DNA of 64,000 nt. Source: Streptomyces sp. SAJ15 (GTDB lineage Bacteria > Actinomycetota > Actinomycetes > Streptomycetales > Streptomycetaceae). The notes beneath the pieces are model-generated. The model made no database searches. It saw only the letters and a list, made by a program, of their open reading frames with translations, and was not told the DNA's origin. Every line of letters starts with the position of its first letter. Position 1 is the first letter of the stretch. Below, piece by piece: positions 52,800 through 63,095 of the stretch. Location: positions 248,001 through 312,000 of the forward strand of contig NZ_NISY01000002.1 of assembly GCF_007595705.1 (NCBI RefSeq), read 5' to 3'. The position numbers and the translations under genes are program-made.

Positions 52800-54194
52800 T
52801 CAGCAGTGGTGCCAGGGCCCGGTGACCGCGAAGGTCGTGCCGGGGGCGTAGCAGTTGACGTACATCGTGCGACGGTCCGGGGAGAAGGTGACGCCCGCGA
52901 ACTCGCCCCACTCCGGCTCCTCGGGGGTCCCGATGTTCTGTGCGCCCCGGGCCATCGGGTACACCTCGCCGCGCCGGGTCAGCCCGTAGACGTGCTGGGC
53001 GCCGTTGCCGTCCTCGCAGACCATCAGGCCGCCGTCGGGCGCCAGGGTGATGTTGTCCGGGGACTCGCCGGGCAGCTGGACGTCGGTGCTCGGGCCGAAG
53101 ACGACGACCAGGGTGAGTCGACGCCGCCGGGGGTCGTACCGCCACACCTGCCCGAAGTGGTCGGCGGCCGAGCCGTCTGCGCTCTTGGCGAAGCTGGAGA
53201 CGAAGTAGACGCACGAGCCGCCCCAGTAGCAGCCCTCCAGCTTCTGCGCGTGGGTGATGCCGCCGCGGCCGAAGTCCTGGAGCCGGATCGGGGTCTCCTG
53301 GGCGAGCGGGTCCGGGACCGGCACCCACTCGACGCGGTCGAAGTGGGTGCCGGGCTCCTGGACGACGGACAGGTCGGCCACCCCGGGCACCCGCATCGCC
53401 TCCAGCCGGCCGCCCGCGCGCAGCGAGCCGCGGCCGCCGAGTGGCTTGTCCGGCAGGAAGCGGTAGAAGAGGCCGAAGGGCTTGAGGAAGGCGTCCTCGG
53501 TCTCGTAGACGACGCCGCTGTGCGGGTCCACCGCGATCGCCTCGTGCTGGAAGCGGCCCATGGCGGTGAGCGGGTGGGCGCCGGTGCGCCGCGGGTCGTA
53601 CGGGTCCACCTCGAAGATGAAGCCGTGGTCCTTGGTGTAGCCGTTGGTGCCGGCCTTGTCCTCGGTCTCCTCGCAGGTCAGCCAGGTGTGCCAGGGGGTG
53701 CGGCCGCCCGCGCAGTTGACCGCGGTGCCGGCGATGGCGACCCGCTCGCCCAGGACCCGGTTGTGGGGGTCGAGCTCCAGCGCCGTACAGCCGCCCATGC
53801 CGGCCGGGTCGTAGGTCAGGCCCTCCACGGCGGGGACGCGGAGCTTCGCGGTGGCCCGGTTCTCGTGGTTGCGGACGAGGTGGGTGCGGCCGTGGCGGCC
53901 GGGGAAGGCGGCCATGCCGTCGTGGTTGCCGGGCACGGGGCCCTCGCCGGAGCGCAGTGGGTCGCCCTCCCGGGAGAGCACCCGGTAGCGGAAGCCCTCG
54001 GGGAGGTCGAGCAGGCCGTGCGGGTCGGGGACGAGCGGGCCGTACCCGGCGTGGCCGTCCCGCGCCTGCTCCGTGGACGCGCCGCCCGCGGCGGCGGCGG
54101 TGCCGGTGAACAGCTCGGAGACGCTACCGGCGAAGGCTATCGAGGCGCTCAGCGCGCCGGTGCGGGCCAAAACCTGACGTCGTGTGGTCGACAT
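52800..54194 (-). CDS. PhoX/DUF839-type Tat-exported phosphatase-like protein
   Basis: 464 residues; ATG 54194 follows GGGAG by 7 nt. STTRRQVLARTGALSASIAFAG is a Tat signal. The rest is a DUF839/PhoX propeller: LVRNHENRA, GGCTALELDP, GTAVNCAGGRTPWHTWLTCEE (whose Cys and Glu contact the Fe/Ca centre in PhoX), DPHSGVVYETEDAF and SPDNITLAPDGGLMVCEDG. Likely a calcium/iron-dependent extracellular phosphatase; a Pho-regulated role is inferred from the family. Confidence 0.83.
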   Translation of the reverse strand: MSTTRRQVLARTGALSASIAFAGSVSELFTGTAAAAGGASTEQARDGHAGYGPLVPDPHGLLDLPEGFRYRVLSREGDPLRSGEGPVPGNHDGMAAFPGRHGRTHLVRNHENRATAKLRVPAVEGLTYDPAGMGGCTALELDPHNRVLGERVAIAGTAVNCAGGRTPWHTWLTCEETEDKAGTNGYTKDHGFIFEVDPYDPRRTGAHPLTAMGRFQHEAIAVDPHSGVVYETEDAFLKPFGLFYRFLPDKPLGGRGSLRAGGRLEAMRVPGVADLSVVQEPGTHFDRVEWVPVPDPLAQETPIRLQDFGRGGITHAQKLEGCYWGGSCVYFVSSFAKSADGSAADHFGQVWRYDPRRRRLTLVVVFGPSTDVQLPGESPDNITLAPDGGLMVCEDGNGAQHVYGLTRRGEVYPMARGAQNIGTPEEPEWGEFAGVTFSPDRRTMYVNCYAPGTTFAVTGPWHHC

Positions 54195-54261
54195 GCGATG
54201 ACTCCCTGCTGGCGGACAGGTACATGACCACACGTTGGTACCACGCGGATGATCACCGCGA

Positions 54262-55392
54262 CTACGGTTCGACGAGCCGCTTCGCGTCCCGGGCCAGGGC
54301 GGTCAGGCGGGATATCGCCCGGAAGTACTTCTTGCGGTAGCCGCCGCGCAGCATCTCCTCGCCGAAGAGCGCGTCGAAGGGCGCCCCGGCGGCCAGCACC
54401 GGGACCTCGCGGTCGTAGAGCCGGTCCGCCAGCACCACCAGGCGCAGCGCGGTGGACTGGTCGGGCACCGGGACGACGCCGGTCAGGCAGACCGCCTCGA
54501 TGCCGTCGCACATCGCCCCGTAGCGGCTCGGGTGGACCTTGGACAGGTGGTCGAGCAGCGAGGGGAAGTCGTCCAGCGAGGCGCCCGGCGTGCGGTACGC
54601 GGCGCGGGTGACGACGTCGTCGGAGTGCGGCGCCGGGGCCTCGGGCAGCCCGCGGTGCCGGTAGTCCTCGCCGTCGATGCGCAGGGCGCGGAAGTGGGCG
54701 GAGAGACCCTGGATCTCGCGCAGGAAGTCGACGGCGGCGAAGCGCCCCTCGCCGAGCTTGCCGGGGAGGGTGTTGGAGGTCGCGGCGAGCGCCACGCCGG
54801 ACTCGACCAGCTTGCTCAGCAGGCTGGAGACCAGGACGGTGTCGCCCGGGTCGTCGAGCTCGAACTCGTCGATGCAGAGCAGTCGGTGCTCACCGAGCGT
54901 GCGCACGGTCTGCTGGAAGCCGAGGGCGCCGACCAGGTTGGTCAGCTCCACGAAGGTGCCGAACGCCTTGAGCTCGGGGGCGGCGGGGGTGGCGTGCCAC
55001 AGCGAGGCCAGCAGGTGGGTCTTGCCGACGCCGTAGCCGCCGTCGAGGTAGACGCCGCGCGGGCCGCTGGGGGTCGCGGGGCGCGACTCCCGCCGGAACC
55101 AGCGCTTCCGTCCGCTGCCGCCGGCGGCGCTCGCCCCGCCGCCGAGCTGGGCGGCGAAGTCCCCCAGCGTCTTGACCGCGGCGGTCTGGCTGGGCTGGTT
55201 CGGGTCGGGGATGTAGGTGTCGAAGCGCGCCGTGCCGAAGCGGGGCGGCGGCACCATCTCCGCCACCAGGCGGTCGGCCGGCACCTGCGGTGAGCGGGCG
55301 GTGAGGGCGACCGGGCCGTCCGAGGAGGCGGCGTCCGAAGCGGTGGTGCGCGCTGCGGGGACGCCCGGAGCGACGGCGTTCGTGGAGGACAC
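54262..55392 (-). CDS. zapE: ZapE/AFG1-like ATPase
   Basis: 376 residues from GTG 55392. Walker A GVYLDGGYGVGKTHLLASLW, Walker B RLLCIDEFELDDPGDT, sensor AATSNTLPGKLGEG. The ending YDREVPVLAAGAPFDALFGEEM matches ZapE (AFG1/LACE1 family). In E. coli ZapE acts on FtsZ rings; the role in Streptomyces is unknown. The first 60 residues are low-complexity. Confidence 0.87.
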   Translation of the reverse strand: MSSTNAVAPGVPAARTTASDAASSDGPVALTARSPQVPADRLVAEMVPPPRFGTARFDTYIPDPNQPSQTAAVKTLGDFAAQLGGGASAAGGSGRKRWFRRESRPATPSGPRGVYLDGGYGVGKTHLLASLWHATPAAPELKAFGTFVELTNLVGALGFQQTVRTLGEHRLLCIDEFELDDPGDTVLVSSLLSKLVESGVALAATSNTLPGKLGEGRFAAVDFLREIQGLSAHFRALRIDGEDYRHRGLPEAPAPHSDDVVTRAAYRTPGASLDDFPSLLDHLSKVHPSRYGAMCDGIEAVCLTGVVPVPDQSTALRLVVLADRLYDREVPVLAAGAPFDALFGEEMLRGGYRKKYFRAISRLTALARDAKRLVEP

Positions 55393-55459
55393 AGCTACCC
55401 AGCGTAGACGCTCACCGGTATGCCTCCGACCGTGAGCGAGCCATGTCACACTGCCGCGT

Positions 55460-56269
55460 ATGCGACGCCTGTTCCCCGTCTTCCCCGATCTGCCCGCCGC
55501 CGCCCTCGATGACCGCGAATGGGGGCTCGACGAGCTGGCGGACGTCTACGCCTACCCGGAGCCCGCGGAGTACGCGGGCGGGGGCGCGGCCGACGCCGGA
55601 CGCACGGGTGCCTGGCTGCGCGCCAACATGGTCACCTCGCTGGACGGCGCCGCCTACCACGAGGGCCGTTCGCAGCCGCTGTCCTGCGCCGCCGACATGC
55701 GGATCTTCGGCGTGCTGCGCGCGCTCGCCGACGCGGTGGTGGTGGGTGCCGAGACGGTACGGCAGGAGGGCTACCGCCCGGCCCGCGCCCGCGAGGCGTT
55801 CCAGGCCCGGCGGGCGGCGCTCGGCCAGCCGCCCGCCCCCGCCATCGCCGTGGTCAGCGCCGGTCTCACGCTGGACTTCACGGCCCCCCTGTTCACCGAG
55901 CCGCTGGTGCCGACGCTCGTGCTGACCGGCGCCTCCGCGCCGACGGAGCGGGTGGCCGCGGCCCGCGCGGCCGGCGCCGAGGTGATCGTGGCCGGGGAGG
56001 GCACCCGGGTCGACCCGGTCCGGGTGGTGACGGCCCTGGCGGAGCGCGGATTCACCCGGCTGCTGACGGAGGGCGGCCCGACGCTGCTGGGGCAGTTCAC
56101 GGCGGCCGGGGTGCTGGACGAGCTGTGCCTCTCACTGGCGCCACTGGTCGCCGCCGGGGACGCGTCCAGGATCGCGAGCGGGCCGCCTGTCACGGCGCCG
56201 GAACGGTTTGTTCTTGCCTCTGTCATGGAGGAGGCCGGCTTTCTCTTCACCCGCTACCGTCGGACGTGA
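55460..56269 (+). CDS. RibD C-terminal-type pyrimidine/dihydrofolate reductase family protein
   Basis: 269 residues from ATG 55460. WLRANMVTSLDGAAYHEGRSQPLS carries the substrate Ser-Leu-Asp-Gly motif, and FGVLRALADAVVVGAETVRQEGYRPA the NADPH site. LTEGGPTLLGQFTAAGVLDEL is the conserved C-terminal motif of the RibD reductase domain. No deaminase domain is fused, so it is not a complete RibD; a riboflavin or pterin-type reductase is likely. Confidence 0.82.
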   Translation: MRRLFPVFPDLPAAALDDREWGLDELADVYAYPEPAEYAGGGAADAGRTGAWLRANMVTSLDGAAYHEGRSQPLSCAADMRIFGVLRALADAVVVGAETVRQEGYRPARAREAFQARRAALGQPPAPAIAVVSAGLTLDFTAPLFTEPLVPTLVLTGASAPTERVAAARAAGAEVIVAGEGTRVDPVRVVTALAERGFTRLLTEGGPTLLGQFTAAGVLDELCLSLAPLVAAGDASRIASGPPVTAPERFVLASVMEEAGFLFTRYRRT

Positions 56270-56333
56270 CGGCCGGCGGAATATTCAGTTCCGCTTGGCT
56301 CCTGCTGGGCAGACTTCAGACGAGCGAGCCCAA

Positions 56334-56358
56334 GCGCCCGCGCGGACCGCGCGGGCGC
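56334..56358 (+). terminator. Terminator after the RibD-like gene
   Basis: GCGCCCGCGCG perfect 11-bp stem, loop GAC. Confidence 0.6.
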
Positions 56359-56546
56359 GCAGGATGGTTTCTGTGGAGTCCCCGAGGCACCGTGGAACCG
56401 TCGGGGCCGAATCGGCCTCTGGAACCGTCGGGGCCGGACGGACAGGCTCCGCGGGGACATGGGGCCACCGGCCCCGAGTGGACGTCGGGCCCACCGGCCC
56501 GAGAAGTGGGGCCTCAGGCCCGTGACGAAGAAGGGCGGCGCCCGAC

Positions 56547-57041
56547 GTGTTCACGAGCGTATTGATGATCGAGAAGCCGCTGACGCCGGCGGACGTGGAG
56601 TTCGTCACCACCCTGCACGGCGAGGACCCGGTCTCCTTCGTCGTGCTCATGCAGCCCCGTGGCGACCAGGACCGGCTGCTCCGCGCGATCGACGACGTCG
56701 CGCTCGGCTACCTGGACCGCGCCGTGCGGGAGGGCGACGAGCCGGAGGGTGAGGAGGCCGTGCCCCCCGCCCAGCGCGCCCTGACCCACTCCCTGGAAGC
56801 GCTCCGCGCGGCCGGCAGCGAGGCCGTCGGCCAGATCGTCGAGCGCCACCCGCTCGACCTGCTGCGCTCCGTGGTCGAGGAGACCGGCGCCGACGAGGTG
56901 ATCGTCCTGACCGCCCCGCACTTCGTCGAGGAGTTCTTCCACCGCGACTGGGCCTCCCGCGCCCGCCACAAGGTCGGCGTCCCCGTGCTCAAGCTCTTCT
57001 CCCACGCGGTCGACGAGGACCAGGCGGCGGCCGGGGGGTAG
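56547..57041 (+). CDS. Small conserved actinobacterial protein, USP-like
   Basis: 164 residues from GTG 56547; ATG 56565 is an alternative. VSFVVLMQPRGDQDRLLRAIDDVALG and DEVIVLTAPHFVEEFFHRDWASRARHKVGVPVLKLF (residues about 27-52 and 120-155) alternate strands and helices like a universal-stress-type alpha/beta fold. Homologs are sometimes labelled indole-3-glycerol phosphate synthase, which this short protein is not. Lies upstream of murC, 294 bp away. Confidence 0.68.
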   Translation: MFTSVLMIEKPLTPADVEFVTTLHGEDPVSFVVLMQPRGDQDRLLRAIDDVALGYLDRAVREGDEPEGEEAVPPAQRALTHSLEALRAAGSEAVGQIVERHPLDLLRSVVEETGADEVIVLTAPHFVEEFFHRDWASRARHKVGVPVLKLFSHAVDEDQAAAGG

Positions 57042-57335
57042 GCCCGCGGGCGCCCGCCTCGACGACGGGGCGCGGCGCCGTTCGCGCGGCGGGTTGTTGT
57101 GCCTCGGGATGTGCGGCGCCCTCGCGCGGCGGGTGGGCTGTGCGGTGAGCGGTCGGTTTCGTGTCCGGATGCGGGAGCCGTTCGCGCGGCGAGCGTGAGC
57201 GGTCGGTTTTCGGGGCGGGCCCGACCGGGGTCGGTGCGGGGCCGTCGCCGCCGCGCGGTCGGGTGGTCGCACAGTGATGCGAGAATCGTCGGCGAGGAAC
57301 GACGATCAGTGCACAGCAGCGAGGAGAGCCCGCAT

Positions 57336-58727
<1,392 letters not shown>

Positions 58728-58750
58728 GGACCACCACGGAGGGATCCGAC

Positions 58751-59158
58751 ATGCCGTACGAGGTCGACAAGCCGGAGGAGCAGTGGCGCGCGGAGCTGAC
58801 CCCGCAGGAGTACCAGGTGCTCCGCGAGGCCGGGACCGAGCGGGCTTTCACGGGTGAGTACACCGACACCAAGACGGCCGGCGTGTACTCCTGCCGCGCC
58901 TGTGGGGCCGAGCTGTTCCGCTCCGACACCAAGTTCGAGAGCCACTGCGGGTGGCCGTCCTTCTACGACCCGAAGGACGCGGAGGCGGTGGAGCTGATCG
59001 AGGACCGTGCGTACGGCATGGTCCGCACCGAGGTGCGCTGCGCCCGGTGCGGCTCCCACCTCGGGCACGTCTTCGCGGGCGAGGGCTATCCGACCCCGAC
59101 CGACCAGCGGTACTGCATCAACTCCATCTCGCTGCGGCTGACGCCCGACGAGGACTGA
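58751..59158 (+). CDS. msrB: Peptide-methionine (R)-S-oxide reductase
   Basis: 135 residues from ATG 58751, 23 bp after murC, so probably cotranscribed. CRACG and CARCG form the zinc site. CGWPSFYDP and GHVFAGEGYPTPTDQRYCIN carry the substrate pocket and the catalytic Cys (RYCIN). Repairs methionine-R-sulfoxide in oxidised proteins. Confidence 0.94.
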   Translation: MPYEVDKPEEQWRAELTPQEYQVLREAGTERAFTGEYTDTKTAGVYSCRACGAELFRSDTKFESHCGWPSFYDPKDAEAVELIEDRAYGMVRTEVRCARCGSHLGHVFAGEGYPTPTDQRYCINSISLRLTPDED

Positions 59159-59186
59159 GCCCGGTCCGCCGCGCCGTCGTCCCGGC

Positions 59187-61088
59187 TCAGCCGGTCAGCC
59201 GCAGCACGGCCGCCGTCTCCGGCGGCAGGTGGAGTACGCCGTCCGCCGCCGGCGGGTCCACCGGCCGCCAGGCGGCCAGCACCCGCGCGTCCGCGGCCTC
59301 GGCGCCCAGCGCGAGCTCGGCCGGCCGGTCGCCCAGGTTGGCGGCGACATGGAGCGGGCCGCGCCGGAAGTGGAGGGTGCGGTCGGCGTCGGCGGCCAGC
59401 GCGCCGTAGTGCCACCGAGGGTCGCGAAGCGCGGGCTCGGCGTGGCGCAGCGCGATCAGCCGCCGGTGCCAGGCCAGCAGCGCCGCGTGCGGTTCCCGCT
59501 CCGGCTCGGCCCAGTCCAGGCAGGAGCGTTCCCGGGTGGCCGGGTCCTGGGGGTCGGGCACCTGCTCCTCGGCCCAGCCGTGGGCGGCGAACTCGCGGCG
59601 GCGGCCGGAGCGCACGGCCGCGGCCAGCTCCGGGTCGGTGTGGTCGGTGAAGTACTGCCACGGGGTGCGGGCACCCCACTCCTCGCCCATGAACAGCATC
59701 GGGGTGAAGGGCGCGCAGAGCACCAGGGCGGCGGCGCAGGCCAGCAGGCCGGGGGAGAGCGTCGCGGCGAGCCGGTCGCCGGCCGCCCGGTTGCCGACCT
59801 GGTCGTGCGTCTGGGCGTAGCCCAGCAGCCGGCCGGCCGGGGTGGTGCGCGGGTCCAGCGGGCGGCCGTGGCGGCGGGCCCGGAAGGACGAGTAGCTCCC
59901 GTCGTGGAAGAAGCCGGCGGTCAGCGTCTTGGTCAGGGCGTGGGCGGGATCGGCGGCGAAGTCGGCGTAGTAGCCGTGCGACTCACCGGTGAGCGCGGTG
60001 TGCAGGGCGTGGTGGAAGTCGTCGTTCCACTGCGCGTGCAGCCCGAGGCCGCCCGCCTCGCGCGGAGTGGTGATGCGGGGGTCGTTCAGCTCGGACTCCG
60101 CGATCAGGAACAGCGGCCGCCCGGTCTCGGCGGCCAGCCGGTCCACGGCGGACGACAGCTCGGCCAGGAAGTGTCGGGCGCTGGTGTCGCGCAGCGCGTG
60201 CACCGCGTCCAGCCGCAGCCCGTCGACGGCGTAGTCCCGCAGCCAGGCCAGCGCGCTGCCGATGAAGTACGCCCGGACCTCGTCGGAGCCGGGCGCGTCG
60301 AGGTTGACCGCCGCGCCCCAGGGCGTGTGGTGGGTGTCGGTGAAGTACGGGCCGAAGGCCGGCAGGTGGTTGCCGGAGGGACCCAGGTGGTTGTGGACCA
60401 CGTCGAGGACCACGCCCAGCCCGTGCCGCTCGTGCGCGGCGTCGACCAGGCGCCGTAGCCCCTCGGGCCCCCCGTACGGCTCGTGGACGGCCCAGGGCGA
60501 CACCCCGTCGTATCCCCAGCCGTGGCGCCCGGGGAAGGGGCAGACCGGCATCAGCTGAAGGTGGGTCACCCCCAACGCGGCCAGGTGTGGCAGGCGTTCG
60601 ACGGCGGCGTCGAAGGTGCCCTCGCGGGTGAACGTGCCGATGTGCAGCTCGTACAGGACCGCGCCGGGCAGCGGGCGCCCACCCCACGCCCGGCCGGGCC
60701 CGGCGGGGCGGGCGTCGGGGGAGTGCCCGGTGGGGGAGTGCCCGGCACCGGGGTTCCCCTCGGTGGCGGGCGCTCCCGGGGAGGTCGGGTCGGCGGAACG
60801 GGCGTCGGAGCCGGGCCCGGCCGGGGCGTGAGCCATGCCCGGTCGGTCCGGGGAGGGTGCCACGACCGCGCTCAGCCCGTCGGGGCCGTCGGGCTGGCGG
60901 CGTGAACGGGGGTCGGGCAGTGGCGGCCCCCCGTCCAGCGCGAAGCCGTACCGCGCGCCGGGCCCGGCCGGGGCCTCGGCCCGCCACCAGCCGGCCCGGC
61001 CGGGGTCGCGCTCCATGGGGTACGTGCGGCCGTCCAGATGGAGGTCGACCCGGTCACCGGCGCGCGGCGCCCACACCTCGAACAGCAC
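59187..61088 (-). CDS. treZ: Malto-oligosyltrehalose trehalohydrolase
   Basis: 633 residues; GTG 61088 follows GAGGAG by 6 nt. GH13 enzyme releasing trehalose from maltooligosyltrehalose. CBM48-like N terminus (FEVWAPRAGDRVDLHLDG), then DVVHNHLGPSGNHLPAFGPYFTD, the nucleophile Asp in DGLRLDAVHAL, acid Glu in FLIAESELNDPR and the third Asp in YAQTHDQVGNR. A Pro/Gly/Ala-rich insertion (about 70-135) separates the first two domains. treY and treX are not in the window. Confidence 0.9.
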   Translation of the reverse strand: MLFEVWAPRAGDRVDLHLDGRTYPMERDPGRAGWWRAEAPAGPGARYGFALDGGPPLPDPRSRRQPDGPDGLSAVVAPSPDRPGMAHAPAGPGSDARSADPTSPGAPATEGNPGAGHSPTGHSPDARPAGPGRAWGGRPLPGAVLYELHIGTFTREGTFDAAVERLPHLAALGVTHLQLMPVCPFPGRHGWGYDGVSPWAVHEPYGGPEGLRRLVDAAHERHGLGVVLDVVHNHLGPSGNHLPAFGPYFTDTHHTPWGAAVNLDAPGSDEVRAYFIGSALAWLRDYAVDGLRLDAVHALRDTSARHFLAELSSAVDRLAAETGRPLFLIAESELNDPRITTPREAGGLGLHAQWNDDFHHALHTALTGESHGYYADFAADPAHALTKTLTAGFFHDGSYSSFRARRHGRPLDPRTTPAGRLLGYAQTHDQVGNRAAGDRLAATLSPGLLACAAALVLCAPFTPMLFMGEEWGARTPWQYFTDHTDPELAAAVRSGRRREFAAHGWAEEQVPDPQDPATRERSCLDWAEPEREPHAALLAWHRRLIALRHAEPALRDPRWHYGALAADADRTLHFRRGPLHVAANLGDRPAELALGAEAADARVLAAWRPVDPPAADGVLHLPPETAAVLRLTG

Positions 61089-61281
61089 TGGCGGCTCCTC
61101 ACTGACGGCGCGGGCTCCAGGGGCGTGCCGTCACCGGTGGCATACGTTCTCACCATGCTGCGGGACGCGGGGCGCGGACGCACCAGGGCGTGGGACGCCG
61201 GCGTGTGGCGGGGCGTCAGGGGTGCGCGGTGCCGGTGTGCGCCGGGTGTCGTCAGGGGCGGAAGCGGCGTGTGGCGGGGCG

Positions 61282-62196
61282 TCAGACGAGGTCGATGCGC
61301 TCCTGGGTGACGGGGTAGCCGGCCTTGGCGAAGGCCGCGGCCATCGGGACGTTGTCCTGGTCCGTCGCGGCCGCGATCCGGGTGGCGCCCCGCTCCACCA
61401 GGTCATGCGTGCAGGCGACGAGCAGCTCATGGGCGTAGCCCCAGCCCCGGCGCTCGGGCACCACACCGACGTAACCCACGCACGGGCCGGCCGGGTTGCG
61501 CGCCGGGACGTGGATGCCGACGAGCTCCCCGTCCGGGCCCGGCGTGTAGGCCAACCGCCACCAGTCGCGCGGGGAGGGGAACCAGTGGAGGAACTCCAGG
61601 GTCTCGGCCACCGCCGCCGCCACCCCCGACTCGGCGACGATCCGCTGGTCGTGCGCGTCGAGCGTGTCCTCCAGGACTCGGCGCAACACCTCCGCGACCA
61701 CCGTGTCGTCCGGCTCCGGGCGGAACTCCAGCCGTCCCGGCCGCGCGGGCAGCCCGCACTCCGGCGTCCATTCGTAGCGGAACCGCTCGGCCAGCGGAAT
61801 GAGGCCGCCGGCGGTGGCCGCCTCGACCCGGGCCAGGACCGCGGCCACCAGCTCGGGCTCGTCGCGCCAACCGGGCGGCGCCAGCAGGCTGTACTCCGCG
61901 CACAGCGGCGCGGTGCGCAGCAGCCGGGCGGCGGCCTCCTCCTCGCCCTCCGCGAAGTCGAACCAGTCCAGCGCCACCGGGGCCTCGTCCTCGGGCCCCG
62001 CCCACCAGGCCGCGCGCGCCACCACCACGCCGTCGCGCAGCGCGACCCAGGTCCACTCGGGTCGGTACTCGCCGCCCTCGGCGACCGTGCGGTACTCGTG
62101 CCCGAAGCGGGCCCGACCGACCAGGCCGGGGTCGGACAGCGCGTGGAACAGGTGCACGTCGCTGTCGGTGAGCGAGCGAATGACCAGCTCGGTCAT
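61282..62196 (-). CDS. GNAT-family N-acetyltransferase
   Basis: 304 residues; ATG 62196 follows GGAGG by 7 nt. The C-terminal half has the GNAT acetyl-CoA signature CVGYVGVVPERRGWGYAHELLVAC and DQDNVPMAAAFAKAGY; the N-terminal half is probably a degenerate second GNAT domain. Substrate unknown. Confidence 0.82.
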   Translation of the reverse strand: MTELVIRSLTDSDVHLFHALSDPGLVGRARFGHEYRTVAEGGEYRPEWTWVALRDGVVVARAAWWAGPEDEAPVALDWFDFAEGEEEAAARLLRTAPLCAEYSLLAPPGWRDEPELVAAVLARVEAATAGGLIPLAERFRYEWTPECGLPARPGRLEFRPEPDDTVVAEVLRRVLEDTLDAHDQRIVAESGVAAAVAETLEFLHWFPSPRDWWRLAYTPGPDGELVGIHVPARNPAGPCVGYVGVVPERRGWGYAHELLVACTHDLVERGATRIAAATDQDNVPMAAAFAKAGYPVTQERIDLV

Positions 62197-62411
62197 GAGG
62201 GTGCCTCCGGAAGGGTGTGCACTCCTGCCCGGAAGATCATCACGGGCGCGTACGGACCATAGACGCGCTGGTCAGCCGGTGTCCAGCAGTAATTCTCCGG
62301 GCTCGGCCCGACCGCCTACGGCGCGATTTTCCGGCCGCCCGCGGCGAACCCCGCGAGCTTGGCCGCCCGGCACCGTCACTCCCTGTTCCGAACGCCGTCC
62401 CCGCCGGTCCG

Positions 62412-63095
62412 TCAGTCGGCGCCGTCCAGGAGTCCGGCGTCGTGCGCCAAGAGCGCGATCTGCACCCGGTTGTTGAGGTCGAGCTTGGCCAGGATGCGTG
62501 AGACATGGGTCTTGACCGTGGCGACGCTCATATAGAGCCCGGCGCCGATCTCGGCGTTGGACCTGCCCTGGCCCACGGCGACGGCGACCTCCCGCTCCCG
62601 GTCGTTGAGCCGGTCCAGCAGCTCCCGCGCCCGGACCTGACGCAGGTCCCGCCCGGAACCGGCCACATGGTCGATCAGCTGCTGGGTCACCGTGGGCGAC
62701 AGCACCGGATCGCCCGTCGCCACCCGCCGCACGGCCGCCACGATCTCGGCGGGCGGGGTGTCCTTGAGGACGAAGCCCGCGGCCCCGGCGCGCAGCGCGC
62801 GCAGGACGTGCTCGTCCGCGTTGAAGGTCGTCAGGATGACGACCTCCGGGGCCCGTTCACGGCGCCGCAGCCGCTCGGTGGCGGTCAGCCCGTCCATCGT
62901 GGGCATCCGGATGTCCATCAGCACGACGTCCGGGGCGTGCCGGTCCACCAGCACGTCCACCTCGTGGCCGTCACTCGCCTCCCCGACGATCTCGATACCG
63001 GAGGGACCGCCGAGCATGAGCCGCAACCCGGCCCGTACCAGGGGGTCGTCGTCGACGAGGAGCAGGCGGACGGGCGCGGGTGCGGGAGCGTTCAT
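62412..63095 (-). CDS. NarL/LuxR-type response regulator
   Basis: 227 residues from ATG 63095, whose ATGA overlaps the kinase stop. Receiver domain with LLLVDDDPLVRAGLR, phospho-Asp in VVLMDIRMPTMDG and Lys in FVLKDT. The LuxR HTH is at about 155-215 (LNDREREVAVAVGQGRSNAE). Phosphorylated by the adjacent kinase; targets unknown. Confidence 0.9.
   Translation of the reverse strand: MNAPAPAPVRLLLVDDDPLVRAGLRLMLGGPSGIEIVGEASDGHEVDVLVDRHAPDVVLMDIRMPTMDGLTATERLRRRERAPEVVILTTFNADEHVLRALRAGAAGFVLKDTPPAEIVAAVRRVATGDPVLSPTVTQQLIDHVAGSGRDLRQVRARELLDRLNDREREVAVAVGQGRSNAEIGAGLYMSVATVKTHVSRILAKLDLNNRVQIALLAHDAGLLDGAD

Noticed and set aside
57309..57335. GTG start nine residues upstream for murC
   Set aside because: GAGGAGA lies downstream of that GTG and is correctly spaced for ATG 57336.
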